Source of the DNA: Trichobilharzia regenti
Lineage: Eukaryota > Platyhelminthes > Trematoda > Strigeidida > Schistosomatidae
Length of the DNA: 64,000 bases
Assembly (NCBI GenBank): GCA_944472135.2
Contig: OX235270.1
Coordinates: 133,095,632 to 133,159,631, forward strand
Reading direction: 5' to 3'
The translations under genes were made by a program, and so were the position numbers. Below are positions 32,911 to 45,579 of the stretch, one piece after another (within the stretch, counting starts at the first letter, position 1; each line of letters opens with the position of its first letter). Under the pieces are notes generated by a model. That model was given only the letters and a program-made list of their open reading frames with translations. It was not told the origin of the DNA and searched no databases.

Positions 32911-33770
32911 AGACTGTTTCAAAAATAGTCATGCTGTGAAATATGCAAATCACTGCACTCACCACGGTTAATAATCAGCTGTTTTGTGAATGGAATGTAT
33001 TTGATTATCCGTCTATCATGGCTCTATTTATCCAGCTACGATTCCTCTTGTGTGCAACGATGAAAGGAATTAGATATACATTCCGCCTCTAATCACTGCT
33101 CTACTGAAACACTAATGGTTCGTCTATCTAGTTACTGTCTCAGATAGTTTCACCGTATACTTTGTCTTGTATCTGTCTTTTTGTCCCTTACGCAAAATGA
33201 TTGCATAAAATTATTCCTTTACAAGACCCTGCTCACTCCCAGCCAGTCAGAAATAATATTTTATTCTAGTTAACACATTCTCGTGTCAAAATCGGTAAGT
33301 TTGCTAGGTAGATTTCCTCGTGAACTGTTGTTGAAACCAATAAGCACTTGATTAAGACATAGGGCATACGTATCACACACCGACCTATCGTCTCACTCAT
33401 CCAGCAGTGATAAGCTGATATGGAAGTGTGGACTGACTAACTAGAGTCGTCTAAGCTCTCAGAAATAGTGACTGCAAACTGTTGACGGTAGAGCTGAAAA
33501 TCATTGTCGATGGCCCAGATACATCCCCTCTATGTAATCATACAGTATCTTTGAATCTTTATTATTTTGGAACTATGTATTCTTTTTCCTGTACACATGT
33601 GTTCATCACAGTTCATTAGGTTTTCCTCCTCTGTTTGCATGCAATACGAATTGTGATAAATTGAAGTGTTCCACTTCTGTGAAAAGTTCTACTTCGAAAA
33701 TTCAGTTGACCCCATTCAATCATTCGACAGCTACCATTACATCTCGTTTTACGTTTGACCATGGATCGGT
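32911..33770. other. No feature recognised
   Basis: AT-rich sequence, no open frame longer than about 60 codons with any family signature. Confidence 0.4.
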
Positions 33771-34177
33771 ATCAGTTTGAAAGCCAGTAAAAATCAGGAA
33801 GTACTGGACAACCCGCTGTTCTGTCCTAGATTGGGACTCACTACCAGCGCACACACACACACACCACATAGGTTCGAATCCAGCACTTTCCGGTTACAAG
33901 TCAAGCTCGCAGATAATTCAACCACTGGGACTCGACTCAATCACCAGCTTATAAATCTCAGTGTCTACCAATTCGTGCTTTTTGAGAGACCACCAGACAG
34001 GCAATGTTGTCGGTAAGAATTGATTTTAATTTTAGATAATTAATTAATCTGATGTTGTCTAGTGACTCGCTGCTTGACGACGTTGCCTGGAGTTTTAGTG
34101 AGAAGTAAAGAGTGGGGAGTGACGGAAAAAGGTCGCCGGTCCAGTACTTCCTGATTTTTACTGGCTTTCAAACTGAT
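33771..34177. mobile_element. Foldback SINE, family A, with perfect 39-bp terminal inverted repeats
   Basis: Arms 33771-33809 and 34139-34177 are perfect inverted repeats (39 of 39). The interior carries, on the minus strand, a tRNA-like head (B box GGATTCGAACC) and a ruined hammerhead (stem II remnant GAGTCCCAATCTAGGAC, GTCCAGTAC), plus a (CA)n expansion at 33847-33861. The right interior (34030-34135) parallels the 5' region of the family A copies at 40.5 and 51.5 kb. No TSD is visible outside the arms. Confidence 0.7.
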
Positions 34178-34379
34178 GTCAACCCACGTTCACACTTAAA
34201 AACTAACAGTTGAACATCTTGTTTTAAAACATCTTCAGTAATTTGAGCACACAGATACATGAACTTTAAAACTTTAGGTAATTTCCTGTTTATTTAATTT
34301 AGTTTGAATTTTCCTATTGATTGATTGGACTGAATTGTTTGACGTCTGTTGACATGTCAGCTTCTTGGCAGGTGCTTCG

Positions 34380-34480
34380 ACGATGTCTAGGGTTTTAACT
34401 TGAAGTGCAGGCACATCCAGATGGCGAGTCTCAAACAGGACGAAATTCACATCGTTGATTTCGCTGCTAGTCACCAAACT
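34380..34480 (+). repeat. Decayed hammerhead-element fragment
   Basis: GTGCAGGCACATCCAG, then a damaged core (ATGGCGA), GTCTCAAACAGGAC, GAAA, CACATC, and GCTGCTAGTCACC at the end. The order follows the Sm-alpha-like element at 8.8 kb. Confidence 0.55.
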
Positions 34481-35095
34481 ACTTGAGTATATTACATCGC
34501 TTCAAAACTGATAGTCTTCATCCTTACATCCAATGAACTTGTAAACTTTATGAAGAAATCTGACGGAGCTTCACACTGATACCACAGCAATCTAGCACAA
34601 CGCTGGGAAGATTGATACCTAAGCGTTGGATGTAGTGAAGTTAAATCATTTATTTCTAACTGCGATTCGCGATGAATCATTCTCAAGAAAACAATAGTTT
34701 TTTTTAATTTTTGCCATTAAGAAGAAAGTTCGGAAAATCAATGAAAGTGGTAATTATGCTAATTATCTAATGTCTAGAGAGTTTTTCAGAAATTATTCAG
34801 TCTGCACATGACTTAACTGTTCAAATAGGAGGCACGGATTATTCCTGTCTAGCTAATCATAAATCTCTATCACTTCTCATACTTTTTCTCTTCTAAACGT
34901 ATTACATAATAGCTAAGAAACTATATTTTTTCTAAAAAGGAGATTAACCATGAATAAAGAAAATAAATAAATTTCACTCTGTTTGTATCGCGCATGCATT
35001 TAGGGAGCTATGCTTCTTTGACATAAAGATTAGTCTGGAAAAAACTGAAGGGTAGTTAAATCAGAAAATGACATCAGTGCATTCAGTCGTTGACT
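34481..35095. other. No feature recognised
   Basis: AT-rich sequence with no supported gene. Confidence 0.35.
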
Positions 35096-35780
35096 GTTGG
35101 TATATACCAGGGTGGAGGGAGGGGGGCTGCCTGATTGGAATACTTTAGAGACTGCTGGTGATATAGTTCAGATTCAATATATCCTCATTTCCCTGCTCAA
35201 TACAATGCATCGCAAAATGTAAGAGTGGCTACATCGTAACATATTGGCGACGGGGTTGTTGAACAAATTTCTCGAACAACCAGTTTAGTCCAGTATGGAT
35301 GACCGGTGGTCCTGAAATCATTGCAGTTCACCAGACCTCTCAGCTTCCGGCTACGCACCTCCTGGTCCATCGTCCCAGTCACTCATATAATACCTATCGA
35401 CACCTAGAAAATGAGACCTCCATCATCCTGCCGGCATAATTTTGCTTGGCATTTTGTCGAATCTTGTCCATATAAGCTCCATCGACGTCAAGACAACAGT
35501 TAATCTAGACATAAAAATAGTTTGAACCAGCAGCACACATAATGGCAGTCGCAGTAGCCAGACATGACAAATCGTTGCAGACTCCGTATCCAGTCAGCAC
35601 CTGCCAGCCAAACAGTCGTCAATATCCGAGCTCTACGCCCACAAGATGGTGCTACGCCCGTTTTCCAGCCAAAGAGACCAGAGCCATGTGCTTCACTACC
35701 ATAGGTTGATGCCAAACACTCAAGTTTCACACAACAGGATGCTCTCATGCATATCACACTCACTGATGGAGAGAAGGCCA
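35096..35780 (+). pseudogene. Possible LTR-retrotransposon remnant
   Basis: TATTGGCGACGGGGTTGTTG at about 35244 resembles the LTR end / primer-site region of Gypsy-like elements; the LTR at 59.6 kb ends TTGGCGACGAG plus a short tail. Further on, near 35655-35690, one plus frame reads PVFQPKRPEPCASLP, close to the PVFRPKRPVPYASVP found before the RT of the Gypsy element at 62.7 kb. Stops are frequent and most of pol is missing, so the call is weak. Confidence 0.35.
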
Positions 35781-36614
35781 TTTATGCTTCAAACCTTTCA
35801 GTAAACAACAGACCACTCCCAGGATGCCATTCTTTCAGATGCAGAAAATGGACTGTGCAGTTTTAGGTCGATACATCTCTTCTAAATGTGGAGGTGATAT
35901 ATAGACAAACAAGCAGTAGATTAACCTTTTATACTGATATGATGAATAAGGTCAGTCCGGAGGAGAAACTATCTGCGGTTATACATCCTTTTATGGACAT
36001 CTGTCACGCTTACACCACTGCCTATATATATGTTTCATTTCGTAAATATACTGTGGCTGATACTGGAGTATACTTTCTCTCTGACATCGCCGTGTTTTCC
36101 GGCTTAAGCTGAGTGGGCTGGGCACCAGGTAGCCATTGTATATTGTTGTGAGTTGTCACGGCGTCTGTGTCCAGCTCAGCGTCCCTAGTAAACTCAACAT
36201 ACTGCTAAATACAAAAATGGCAACATCATACCATTATTGTTATTCTTCCTGCTACACATTTCCCTTCATTATAGTTTCTTTGCATTTCCTTCATATATGC
36301 CTTTATGACAGATGTAGTAAAACACCATTATCATCCTTATTGTCGTCATCATTTCATAGGTGTTACACTTCCCTATCACTGATACACTATTCTGCTAAAT
36401 GATTATCACTCCTCTCGTCTCTTTTCCTTGAAAAAATAGAAATAAAACTAAAGGTCTGTCAATATTCAAAACTGCTTACCTCATTACTCTGTAGGCAGAC
36501 AAAACCCAACTAGATAATATCATATTTACAGTGTCCTGTAAATTTTTATTCAGCTTAATCTTCATATCTTAAGAAGCAGTCAATAAATTTCGATCAATAT
36601 TTCAGACAGTGATG

Positions 36615-36618
<4 letters not shown>

Positions 36619-36673
<55 letters not shown>
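36619..36673. repeat. (AT)n microsatellite
   Basis: About 27 uninterrupted AT units. The rest of 35781-38269 is AT-rich with no supported gene; a 60-codon frame at 37305-37487 has no recognisable motif. Confidence 0.95.
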
Positions 36674-36674
<1 letters not shown>

Positions 36675-38269
36675 CAATACTTAAAGAATAATTTTTAAAC
36701 TAACCAATCAGATGTGAGAGGGATTTACATTGGTTTTGAGAAACAAAATATAAACAGCTTTCATCGTTAAAAGTTTCGAAAAATGACATTAATGTGAAAC
36801 TGAGCTGGAAACTAAACTTCTGAATGACGGTGTATCAACGAAGCATAAATATTTTTTGCTTATAAATGTTTAGTTTGCAGGGATTCAATTAAATTCCAAT
36901 GTAGATCCTATTACGAACTAATATTAGTAAAAAAAACTACTGAAAACCATTTAATGCTGAACAACTCACCCACGATCCCAGTACCAATTAAATGAAGTCG
37001 AGTGATTTGCGTTAAGGAGAACGAACAGCTTTTAAAAGAATTCAGAAAACTTATCCAGATAAACGTTTCGCATTCACTAACACTGAAAAGTAATCTTCAG
37101 TATGTTAAAGCTAAAAGTTTGCATTTAAATAACTAATACCTAAATGATAAGATACAATGATTTTTGTTTCTTAAATAATTCAAATAACTGGTTGCTCAGA
37201 ATGATGACGATGGTTGTTTACTGTTTTCGAAGACTGGTATTTCATTCTAAACATTTCCTCCTCGAGCTTGTTGACAACTTCAGTGAGAAGATCAGAGAAC
37301 ATTATTGACTAGAGTATTTGAATATTTGTATACTGACACTATACTGATTGAGATGAACATTTGTATACCGTTCACACCAACCAGTAGCGCTTGCTATCCA
37401 GAACGAAATGATCTAAGCACCGAAAGATCGTTTCGCTCGTTTGGAGTTGAGCTCATTAGAGAATTAATTTACGCATTTCGAAATTGATTTATTTTCTATG
37501 ATTGGACGCTATTCACTAGTGTGATGTGTCTAGTCTTCATTTTGCTGACGGGGGTTCGTATCTCAGAAGGGACATGAATCTCTTCAAGGTTGCAGATACA
37601 CTTTGCTGATAAATGCCACGAAACCTAAGTTCAAAGCTTCCTACCAATTACCACCAACCACCTAATATCAACAATTTATTTACTGTACTGACGTTAAATT
37701 TCAAGTTGTATGAGGTTGAAGAGAACCAGCGAGATACATAATAATGTCATGTAGTCCTGGTAATCTATCATTCTTGATTTGCTGAAATTCCCTGTAGGTT
37801 CTATCCACTTCTGTTCACAGAAATGTGAGAAAGAAACATCACGGCATTTTTAAATAAACCAGAATCGTTTGAAATGCCCTTTCAATAAAAAACACAAACC
37901 TTTACATCAAATATTTTCCGATATGATGAATAAAAGAGAGGGGTTTCAGTTGTGATAATTAATGCAGTCGTAATCTTGAATAACCTAAATGTTTCGATGT
38001 AATTAATGATGTCTACAAATGAACTTCTGATCTGGATCCTAGTATGATCCGAAGTAGAAGCTTCGAGAGTGTTAAACCAGGGCTGTGAGCGCCACGGTAG
38101 TATTCCTGTTGCCAATAAGACTTTGATTTCAGCATCATTAACCCGTGCAAGTTATCTTTACTTCTCCGTCAAATCAGATGAATAAGTTTATGTTAGGGGT
38201 GACCGGCTAGAAAATCTAAACCAAGGTTTCGTGCAAATTACATGAAAGATATCCCTTCTAGTCCTGAGT

Positions 38270-38880
38270 AGAATACAAGGCTTCAACAGTACGGCGTCAT
38301 TTCATCTTACTCTCCAGATCCTTTATTAACTGGCTCAGCGACTGCCGATAGGCTATCGTCTTCTCATCACACGATTTCTTTCAATTCATCCTCGCATGTC
38401 CAACAAGTCACTAGACACTTGAGTTACACTAGTAGGTCTAATGTGTGATGTAACTTAGCTGTATCTTCAGAGTATGTTCAGTCCATCTCTATTTCCTTCT
38501 ACATATTTGCTGGTTAGGTCTTAGGTTAGGTCTTTGCCAGGATTCCTTGTTGACTGTTCTTCTCAGTGGGCCAAATGACCTTCAATATCGAGGCAGAAGA
38601 GGTATCTGATGCTGAACGTTCGAGGCCTGTTATAAATGCTTTTTTGACTCTAGCATCAAATCGGTGAAGCACATGGAAGCGATGACTGACTTGACATTTG
38701 TACTAAAGCTCCAAATCTTATAAAGATTTCCGCTCTGATTTAAGGTAAATGAGTGTCTGCCTTGTATCCCCCATCCTGCCTTCAACATTCTTATCCGTTC
38801 TACCTACCTTTAGTTGAAATGTTTCTGCCTAGATAATTGAAAGACTCAGTTTACGTCAAATTTCTCGCGTTGATGGTTGT
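38270..38880 (-). pseudogene. Diverged RTE fragment, 3' domain
   Basis: Minus-strand RTE order is preserved: AATACAAGGCTTCAACAG as 3' tail, then the blocks around GACTGACTTGACATT, ATCTTATAAAGATTTCC and CTACCTTTAGTTGAAATG that align with 57930-58400 of the younger copy. Heavily mutated. Confidence 0.5.
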
Positions 38881-40148
38881 TGGTGTGTGAGGCTGCTTCT
38901 GATTAGGAATCGCTTTTCACAATTTAACCTATATCCGGTCCATCGCATTCGTTGGTTTATTTTCTATAGTATTCATATTATCTTAGTCTGGTACTTTTGC
39001 TTTTCCAGGTGGCTTTCAGTGACTTTACGACCTTCAAGACTTCTGTTATTGTCGAACTATTTTGTTCATTGGCAGTTCTATGTTGACTATGGTGGACCAA
39101 AGGCAGATGCTTACTGCCTAGTGACCAGTCAAGGTAAATAGGGGTCTGTTATTCAAGCATTTCAATCATTATATCAAGTTACACGTCTTGCCTACGGAGC
39201 GATTTTATTTTCTGTTAACTGGTTTCATTTTAGATGAATTTAGGCGGTTAAGTTATACTATGGCGTCAAGCACTATGATTCCCTGTATCTTAGGAGGTGG
39301 TTGCCATTAACCTTTGTAACAAGTAACATCGAATCAAATCTTGAAGGCGAAATCAGCTTCCATATGATTGCGAATCCACTCTGTCGATGGATATTGACAA
39401 ATGCAAAGTGAACTTGCTACTGACATCTCATATTTACATAAATTTATGAGAATATTTGAAGTGACAGTTAAGGAAAAACCAATAGTGTATGTGGATTCAA
39501 ACCTTACACTGATGACATTTTGAAAAGTTCAGCATTTATGTGTAATATAAACAAATATTATGCATTTTTCAGATTTCTCATTATCTCAAACTTCTGATAG
39601 ATTAACTATGCCTATTATAAGCAATAAAGAGATATTTCAACTAGATGCTTGATGAAAGGTTAACCAGTCTTCAAAACAGTGTCACCTGGTAAGAGGAATA
39701 GAGAGAGGGAGAGAGAGAGAGAGTGGAGGGGAACTGAACGAGTACTATTCTATAAGGATAATCACGTTTCATCCCGAATCGATTCTAAGCAGATCACGCG
39801 TGCCCTTTAGACAAAAGTACAGTGTGTTTACCACAATCTGTCAAACACAAACTAAGTGATTTTCATCAAATCTAACGATTAGGTGTGCGTTACACTCTCT
39901 CGAAATTCATTATAGGTCAAAACATTGTCATAGAACACGATTCGATAACAGTAACAAAATAGTAACAAAATCGAACGACTTGCCAAATGACTCTTAACAA
40001 TCAAAGACATTGACCACAGCAAAATAATACTATTTCAGGTGAAAAATCATCAGAGTTTCCCATTCAAGTTCAAAGTTTTTACAACGTCCATTTGACATTG
40101 TATCTGATACTAAGACGGCAGAAAACGTGAGTCCTACGACACATGCTA

Positions 40149-40185
<37 letters not shown>

Positions 40186-40357
40186 GGAGATTGAGTACAT
40201 AGACCATCGGTACTTGGTGGCTTGATCCAACCTGAATCGACGCTCTGTGTTCTAGTTAGCTTAACCGAGAGAGATATTTTTTTTAACGGAATAATTGTTT
40301 GAAAAATTCCCCTGAACCATCTAATCCTCATATTTATATTTATTTGAATGTTTCAAC
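38881..40357. other. No gene recognised; simple repeats
   Basis: (GA)n at about 39690-39722 and (TA)n at about 40150-40181. The frame at 38887-39141 has no family signature. Confidence 0.4.
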
Positions 40358-40892
40358 TAAGTGAGTAATTCGAGTGTTGGTTTGTAGGGATTTGATTGGT
40401 TTCAGGATTTCATCATGAGCTGACATTAGTTAGAGAACCAGTGGTTTCCAGTGGTTCTCTAACTAATGTCAGCTCATGATGAAATCCTGAAACCAATCAA
40501 ATCCCTACAAACCAACACTTGAATACCAATGAGATGCTCACTGGCGACTGGCCCTATTCAGGTAGGTAGTTACCTGGGTTTCAGTGGGAAGTTGTGACCA
40601 GTAGGATGCAGCGGGTTGGGTGTGAGGACAAATACTCGCCGAAGACATTGGCTGGTGGTCGCGCTATGTCGTGAATTGGCATAAGTTAGAATTCAAGGAC
40701 CATTGGATCAGGTCCCAGTGGCTTAATGGTATACGAGCAGGCTTGCCTTGTAACCGGAAGGTCCTGGGTTCGACCTGTAGTGGTGGGTGCGTACTGCTGA
40801 AGAGTCCCAAACTAGGACTGCCCAGTACTCCCAGGTTTTCCAATGGTTCTCTAACTAATGTCAGCTCATGATGAAATCCTAAGTGAGTAATT
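40358..40892 (+). mobile_element. SINE family A with 5' perfect hairpin and 13-bp TSD
   Basis: TSD TAAGTGAGTAATT at 40358-40370 and 40880-40892 brackets 509 bp. The 5' end is a perfect 68-bp inverted repeat (40373-40440 / 40452-40519, 11-nt loop) built from the element's own 3' tail. The usual unit follows: CCCTATTCAGGTAGGTAG leader, tRNA-like head near 40712-40775 (A box AGTGGCTTAATGG, B box GGGTTCGAC), hammerhead remnant, tail. The hammerhead keeps CTGAAGA and GTCCCAAACTAGGAC but has lost GAAA and stem III by a short deletion. Confidence 0.85.
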
Positions 40893-41855
40893 ATTACCCG
40901 CTTTTATTCTTGACTCTATATAATTTTGCCGACATTTCAATATCATATGTTAACTTGATCCCTATTATTTGTCTTTGTTCCTGTCTAACCTCTAGTTTTA
41001 ATGCATCTCTGAGTGATTGTACGATGTCATTTTACTTGAGTGACGACTGAAGGTGATTTTGACCTTGAACTGTCTATAGGAAGGAAGAACTGGAATGCTA
41101 TTGTTGTGGACAGAGTTTTTGATCCCAACCTTTTGACAATATTGTACTTGATTTCTGAGTACTCGTTCTGTACTCAGAGAATTATTTCGCCTAGGTAGCT
41201 GCGTTATGTCGCTGTTGACAGCAGCGAACACATTTAACCAAGAATAATCGCCTTTTCGCTGTCATTGAAGCCTTCTGTTACTGTACGTGTATGAATAAAG
41301 TTTTGCCAGTTATACTGAGGGATACAGAGGCTGGTCCCCTGCGTTCATAGGACAGTAAGTCGGTTCCACTAGTAACAGTGATCACTTGGTATTTAGGTAA
41401 ACTTGATCTACTTTACGTAAAGTACAGCTTAACTTCAACATTCGCCAAATACTTATATCAATCATAAATATGTATTGTTCCAGGAATTTGGACAACGTGT
41501 TTCTTTGATCATCTTTGTCAAAGGAAGAACAGAGAAATTCCCAGTATGAAATGTCTACACAATTTATTTCAAGGCTTCTCTCCTAGTGACGAATCCTCAC
41601 ATATACACAGTATTAACAAGATAAGAAAATATATATCTTTCGAATCTGTTAACAGAAATTTGGCATGAAGGTTGCAGTTTAGGGAGACAATAATGGTTGA
41701 ACAGTGATGATGATGATGATGGCATAACCAGTTACAAATACGACAGGGGATAAAGTAGTTATTTATTTATCATAATTTTGCAAGGATTTCTGAGAGATTT
41801 TGTTAGGTGACCCAATAACATGCAGGGAAAAACAAAGATTATGCAATACTAACCT
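40893..41855. other. No feature recognised
   Basis: AT-rich; a short ATG repeat near 41707-41720. No supported gene. Confidence 0.4.
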
Positions 41856-42112
41856 AGCAAGCGTGAGTCGGTGGCACAGCGGTAGAATGTTCGCCGACCG
41901 TGCATGTGGTCTGAGGTTCGATCCCCGACCGAAGCACTCCTTTACCTTGCTAAGCCGGTAATAAGACTGGTAAAGAAAGAAGGTTGGGCGTTAGGCTAGC
42001 AACCTCATCTCGTAAAAATGAACACCACTCCTACCGAAACTTTAAGTCCCCAGCTTGAAGCTCTATGCTCCACTTGTAATATAAAGGAATAAGAAAAAAC
42101 CCCAGCAAGCGT
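41856..42112 (+). mobile_element. SINE family D with 9-bp TSD
   Basis: TSD AGCAAGCGT at 41856-41864 and 42104-42112. The head is tRNA-like (GAGTCGGTGGCACAGCGG, B box GGTTCGATCC). The body has GGTTGGGCGTTAGGCTAGCA, and the tail is mutated (GAAGCTCTATGCTCC) before an AAGAAAAAACC end. Confidence 0.85.
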
Positions 42113-42359
42113 TTGTAAGTGATTCAAAACCAGTTGCGTGAGTTAACAACAGGTGGTCAAGAAAAGTCCTAGTAAGAATAATGACGAGAATGGTAAAATA
42201 ATTGAAAAATAGACTAAACAATTATGCTATGAGTGAAGAAATTGTTTCAGTTGAGAAGAAGCTCCCCTTTAAATGAGATGATATATCACACCATATAAAC
42301 AAGGGACTAAGGATTCCGCTTGCCACAACTTACCCGGCAGCTAAACTTGATCATGTTCA

Positions 42360-42730
42360 CAGCAGTAATCATGTATTTTTTCAAGCCAAAATGGATATGT
42401 TACCAATGTGAAGTTATTTTCAACTGTGTTTACGAATTCATATGTTTATGCAAGAGGAAGTATACTGGATGGAGAGAAAGACAGAATCCCTCTCATTTCT
42501 TTGAACATATTCAGAAAAGCTTGATACGCAGAAATCTGCATTCTCTTACTAGCGCTATTCACCAATATCTATTCTGATCACGACACAAAGTAGATATTCA
42601 AATTGCTTTCAGTATTATTAAAAAAAACAACAATGAAAACAGGCCTAATGATGATTTTCTGAATCTGTTACCATCAAGCAACTCGAACCACACTCATCTA
42701 TACAGAAAGAAACATTGATTAATCTTAGCT
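42360..42730 (+). pseudogene. PLE GIY-YIG endonuclease fragment
   Basis: Plus-strand frame contains CVYEFICLCKRKYTGWRER, then FFEHIQKSL, LTSAIHQYL, and, past a stop, KVDIQIAFSII. This is the order of the GIY-YIG region in the PLEs at 13.0 and 54.8 kb, with the YIG box degraded to YTG. The RT is not attached; an RT piece of similar age lies 3' at 43.6 kb, out of natural order. Confidence 0.6.
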
Positions 42731-42769
42731 CACTCCAGTAACATTTTTTCACTTATTATATAACTGTGC

Positions 42770-43030
42770 CTTCGGTGGTTTGGCCATGTTCTGCGCCGAC
42801 CAGATGACGATCTGGTCAAATCAGTTCTAAATCCCTCGCCATTTTCATCTTGGCGATGTCGCAGGGGTGGACAGCTGAAAACATGGCTTGGTACAGTCAA
42901 GGCTGATATGGAGTGCCTGGGGCTACAAACCGTCTACGGACTCCGTCTGTGGAACAAGAATTGGATATCCCTGTCGCAAAACCTTGCATCAGATCGCCGC
43001 GCCTGAGCAGCGATGATTCCAGATGTTCAT
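42770..43030 (+). pseudogene. Non-LTR retrotransposon C-terminal domain fragment
   Basis: One plus frame reads LRWFGHVLRRPDDDLVKSVL, then RRGGQLKTWLGTVKADMECL, LRLWNKNWISLSQNLASDRR. This WFGH / RRGG..TW / ..LASDRR pattern is the conserved region after the RT in many non-LTR retrotransposons. It is open over about 80 codons but lacks RT and endonuclease. It is more GC-rich than its surroundings, which suggests a younger insertion than the flanking PLE pieces. Confidence 0.65.
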
Positions 43031-43589
43031 GAAGCCGGCTCATCCTCCCGTAGGAGATATCCGAAGTAAAGTAAAGCAAAGTAAGTGTGCAGTGTGTTTG
43101 TCGATTTTTTGTCGTTTGTGTCATTATTGTTACTATGGCTTTTTCTGAACATCTGATGTTAGGTGACGTGACTGATTTTGAATCACTTACAAATGCTCAC
43201 TGAGGGAAAAATCACGTATTCCCTGCTTTTCCCTCTATGTTGTTGGTCCATTCTTGGTTTCTGTTGTCAGATCAACCAGTAAAACCTGTTGAATACTCTT
43301 GCATTCATAACGTTTAAGTCATTATTGTCTCCTTGAAATACGATCTTCATGATAGGCATCTGCTAACGGATCTGAAAAAATGTAATTGAATTTTGTGAAT
43401 ACTGTGTATGTGTTACGCTGCCTGCAGTTGAACAAAAGAGAAGCCTCAAAATGAAACAATATGCACATTTTATGCCGAAATTTCTGTACTTACTTTGACG
43501 ACTAGGGTATCATGCTGAACCATTTATCGTTGTATTCCTATATGATTTTGATAACCGCTAATCTGTTAAGGTATCAGAAAACATATGTC

Positions 43590-43800
43590 CTTGACAAATT
43601 TTTATGATGCCTATTCAGCAATAAACTTTACCGTAGAGAAAGAAAGTAATGATGATATCTCATTCCTAGACATCTTCATGGCAAGGAAAGAAGATGGCAC
43701 ACTAAAAAGGAGTGTGTGTATAAGAAACCTACAACAACAGGTCAGTACACTCATTTTTTGAGTTTTGTACCTATGAAATATAAATGTAACCTGGTAAAGT
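43590..43800 (+). pseudogene. PLE reverse transcriptase palm-end fragment
   Basis: The plus-strand translation gives NFTVEKESNDDISFLDIFMA, RKEDGTLKRSV and then, across a frame change, YKKPTTTGQYTHF. This is the post-motif-C part of a PLE RT (compare IPFLDVEL ... KRSIHKKPT at 15.5 kb). The YVDD box upstream is gone. Confidence 0.65.
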
Positions 43801-45579
43801 ACATATATATATATAACTGAAAAGTAAATATTTTTTCACTCAATCCTTCTGTTTTCTAAATGTCTAAATGGAAATCTTTTTCCCTATTCTAAATTTTATT
43901 CTGTTGGTTAGATTACTTATATGCCTATATCGGGTTCTGAGAATTCAGAATGAATAACTGAAATGAAGATCTCTGAATTCCTCAATGAGTTCTGTCTTAC
44001 TTCTATGCAAAGGCGAACATTTCCGTTGTTGAGATCCTTCAAAATCACAGCCGTTCGAGGAGCTTGGGGAAATCAAGAATATATATATATATATGGTTTA
44101 GTTCTTTGACGTTAATAGCTTGATTGCGAACTCACATCTTCTTTCTAGATAGCACTTTCAGCATTGAATTCAGTGTACAGTGAACTTTAGCTAATTCTCT
44201 GATGATCTTGACTATGATCTTTGACTCTTGGATAACTTTTCCATGTTTATTTAGTGCACTTCAGTGCTGAAGATGTTTTCCAGAATGACGATGGGGACCC
44301 ACCTGATTCAACCGTTCACTGTACAACACGAAAATACATCCAAACAAGCTGAAAATTTTCTTCATTGTACATACCAATATGTAGACTGTGGCATATTTTT
44401 CTTAAGAACTGTTGTCAATTCAATAGACTGTTTGTTGTCCGATTTTCTTCCTGGCTGCTTTTCTTGCGTGCACTCTGCCAATCATAATTTAAAAAAATAC
44501 ACATGAACTAATGTTGGATAAAAATGATAATAATTGTGAAGAAGCACCGTGTGTACGATTTGATTTTCTCCCCTAATATCCAACAGTGAGCCTACAGTAA
44601 TTAATTTCTGCAATGTAGTCTTTTTTTCTTTCTTTTCAGATTATTATTATTATTACTGACAGATTCACAGACTGATTGATTTACTTTTTGTACGATGCCT
44701 TGCCTTATCATTCATCATTGGTTGTTTTGTTACCTGCTGTTCGATTCCGGTTTAGTGTATGACAACATGACATAACCTGTCAATAAATTAGTTTGTTGTA
44801 TCAACGTTCATTCTTGTCATTTACTGTGTCACATACACACACTATGTAGGTTAGCTGACATCTACTCAATAATCGAAATTATTATGACATTTGTTGTTAG
44901 TCAATCAATTATTTCTTTCTTTTGGGAAGTATTCATTCTAAGCAAGCGAAAAATATACTGATTACTGAGTGAGCATTGAACATTCTTTCCGATAACCAAA
45001 TTTTCCAATTCTTCATATCCTGTGGTGGTTGTTGTAGGTGAGGAGTGCTTGCTATAAATTCATAATGGAAACAAAACACTACAATATAGATGTTTCGTTT
45101 TAGTTTAGGACTTTGTAGACGTGTGCACTCTCAACCCAACTAGTGACAGGATCTGGGACCTTCATGCCTTTTTTATGAATTCAAATGCTTAACATCAATA
45201 GATTTAATAGTTTTATGTCAGAAAAGTATACGTCAGTAGATTGCTGCTAGATTAATGTTCGTTATCTGTGTATGTGCATAATATGCATAAAGCCAGCGGA
45301 TTTATGAATGTAGAAAAGAAACGTCCAGTCATCATTTGCCACCACGCAATGCTATGAAGTCTCTGGATTAATACTGCATCACTTTATACCTTTTAGGTGC
45401 GACCTTACTTGCTGTATTTCTGCATTCTACCGCCGCCACACCCACCAATGACCCATATTTACAAATTTTTGCAGTAGAATTTAACTGAATCACTCAACAT
45501 TTGCACCTTGTTGACTTCTTAGCCTCTAACAATCTCCTAATTGAAAACAGCACGTAAAAGCACAAAGACATACAAAAAG
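43801..45579. other. No gene recognised
   Basis: AT-rich with short (AT)n runs near 43803 and 44083. An 80-codon plus frame at 44264-44506 has no recognisable domain. A long T-rich stretch lies near 44620. Confidence 0.4.

Noticed and set aside
36619..36673. (AT)n run as an origin or functional site
   Set aside because: Simple microsatellite. Similar runs occur at 40150, 43803, 44083 and 49845 without any shared neighbour.
44264..44506. 80-codon plus-strand ORF as a gene
   Set aside because: No recognisable domain, no flanking gene signals, and of a length expected by chance in this much sequence.
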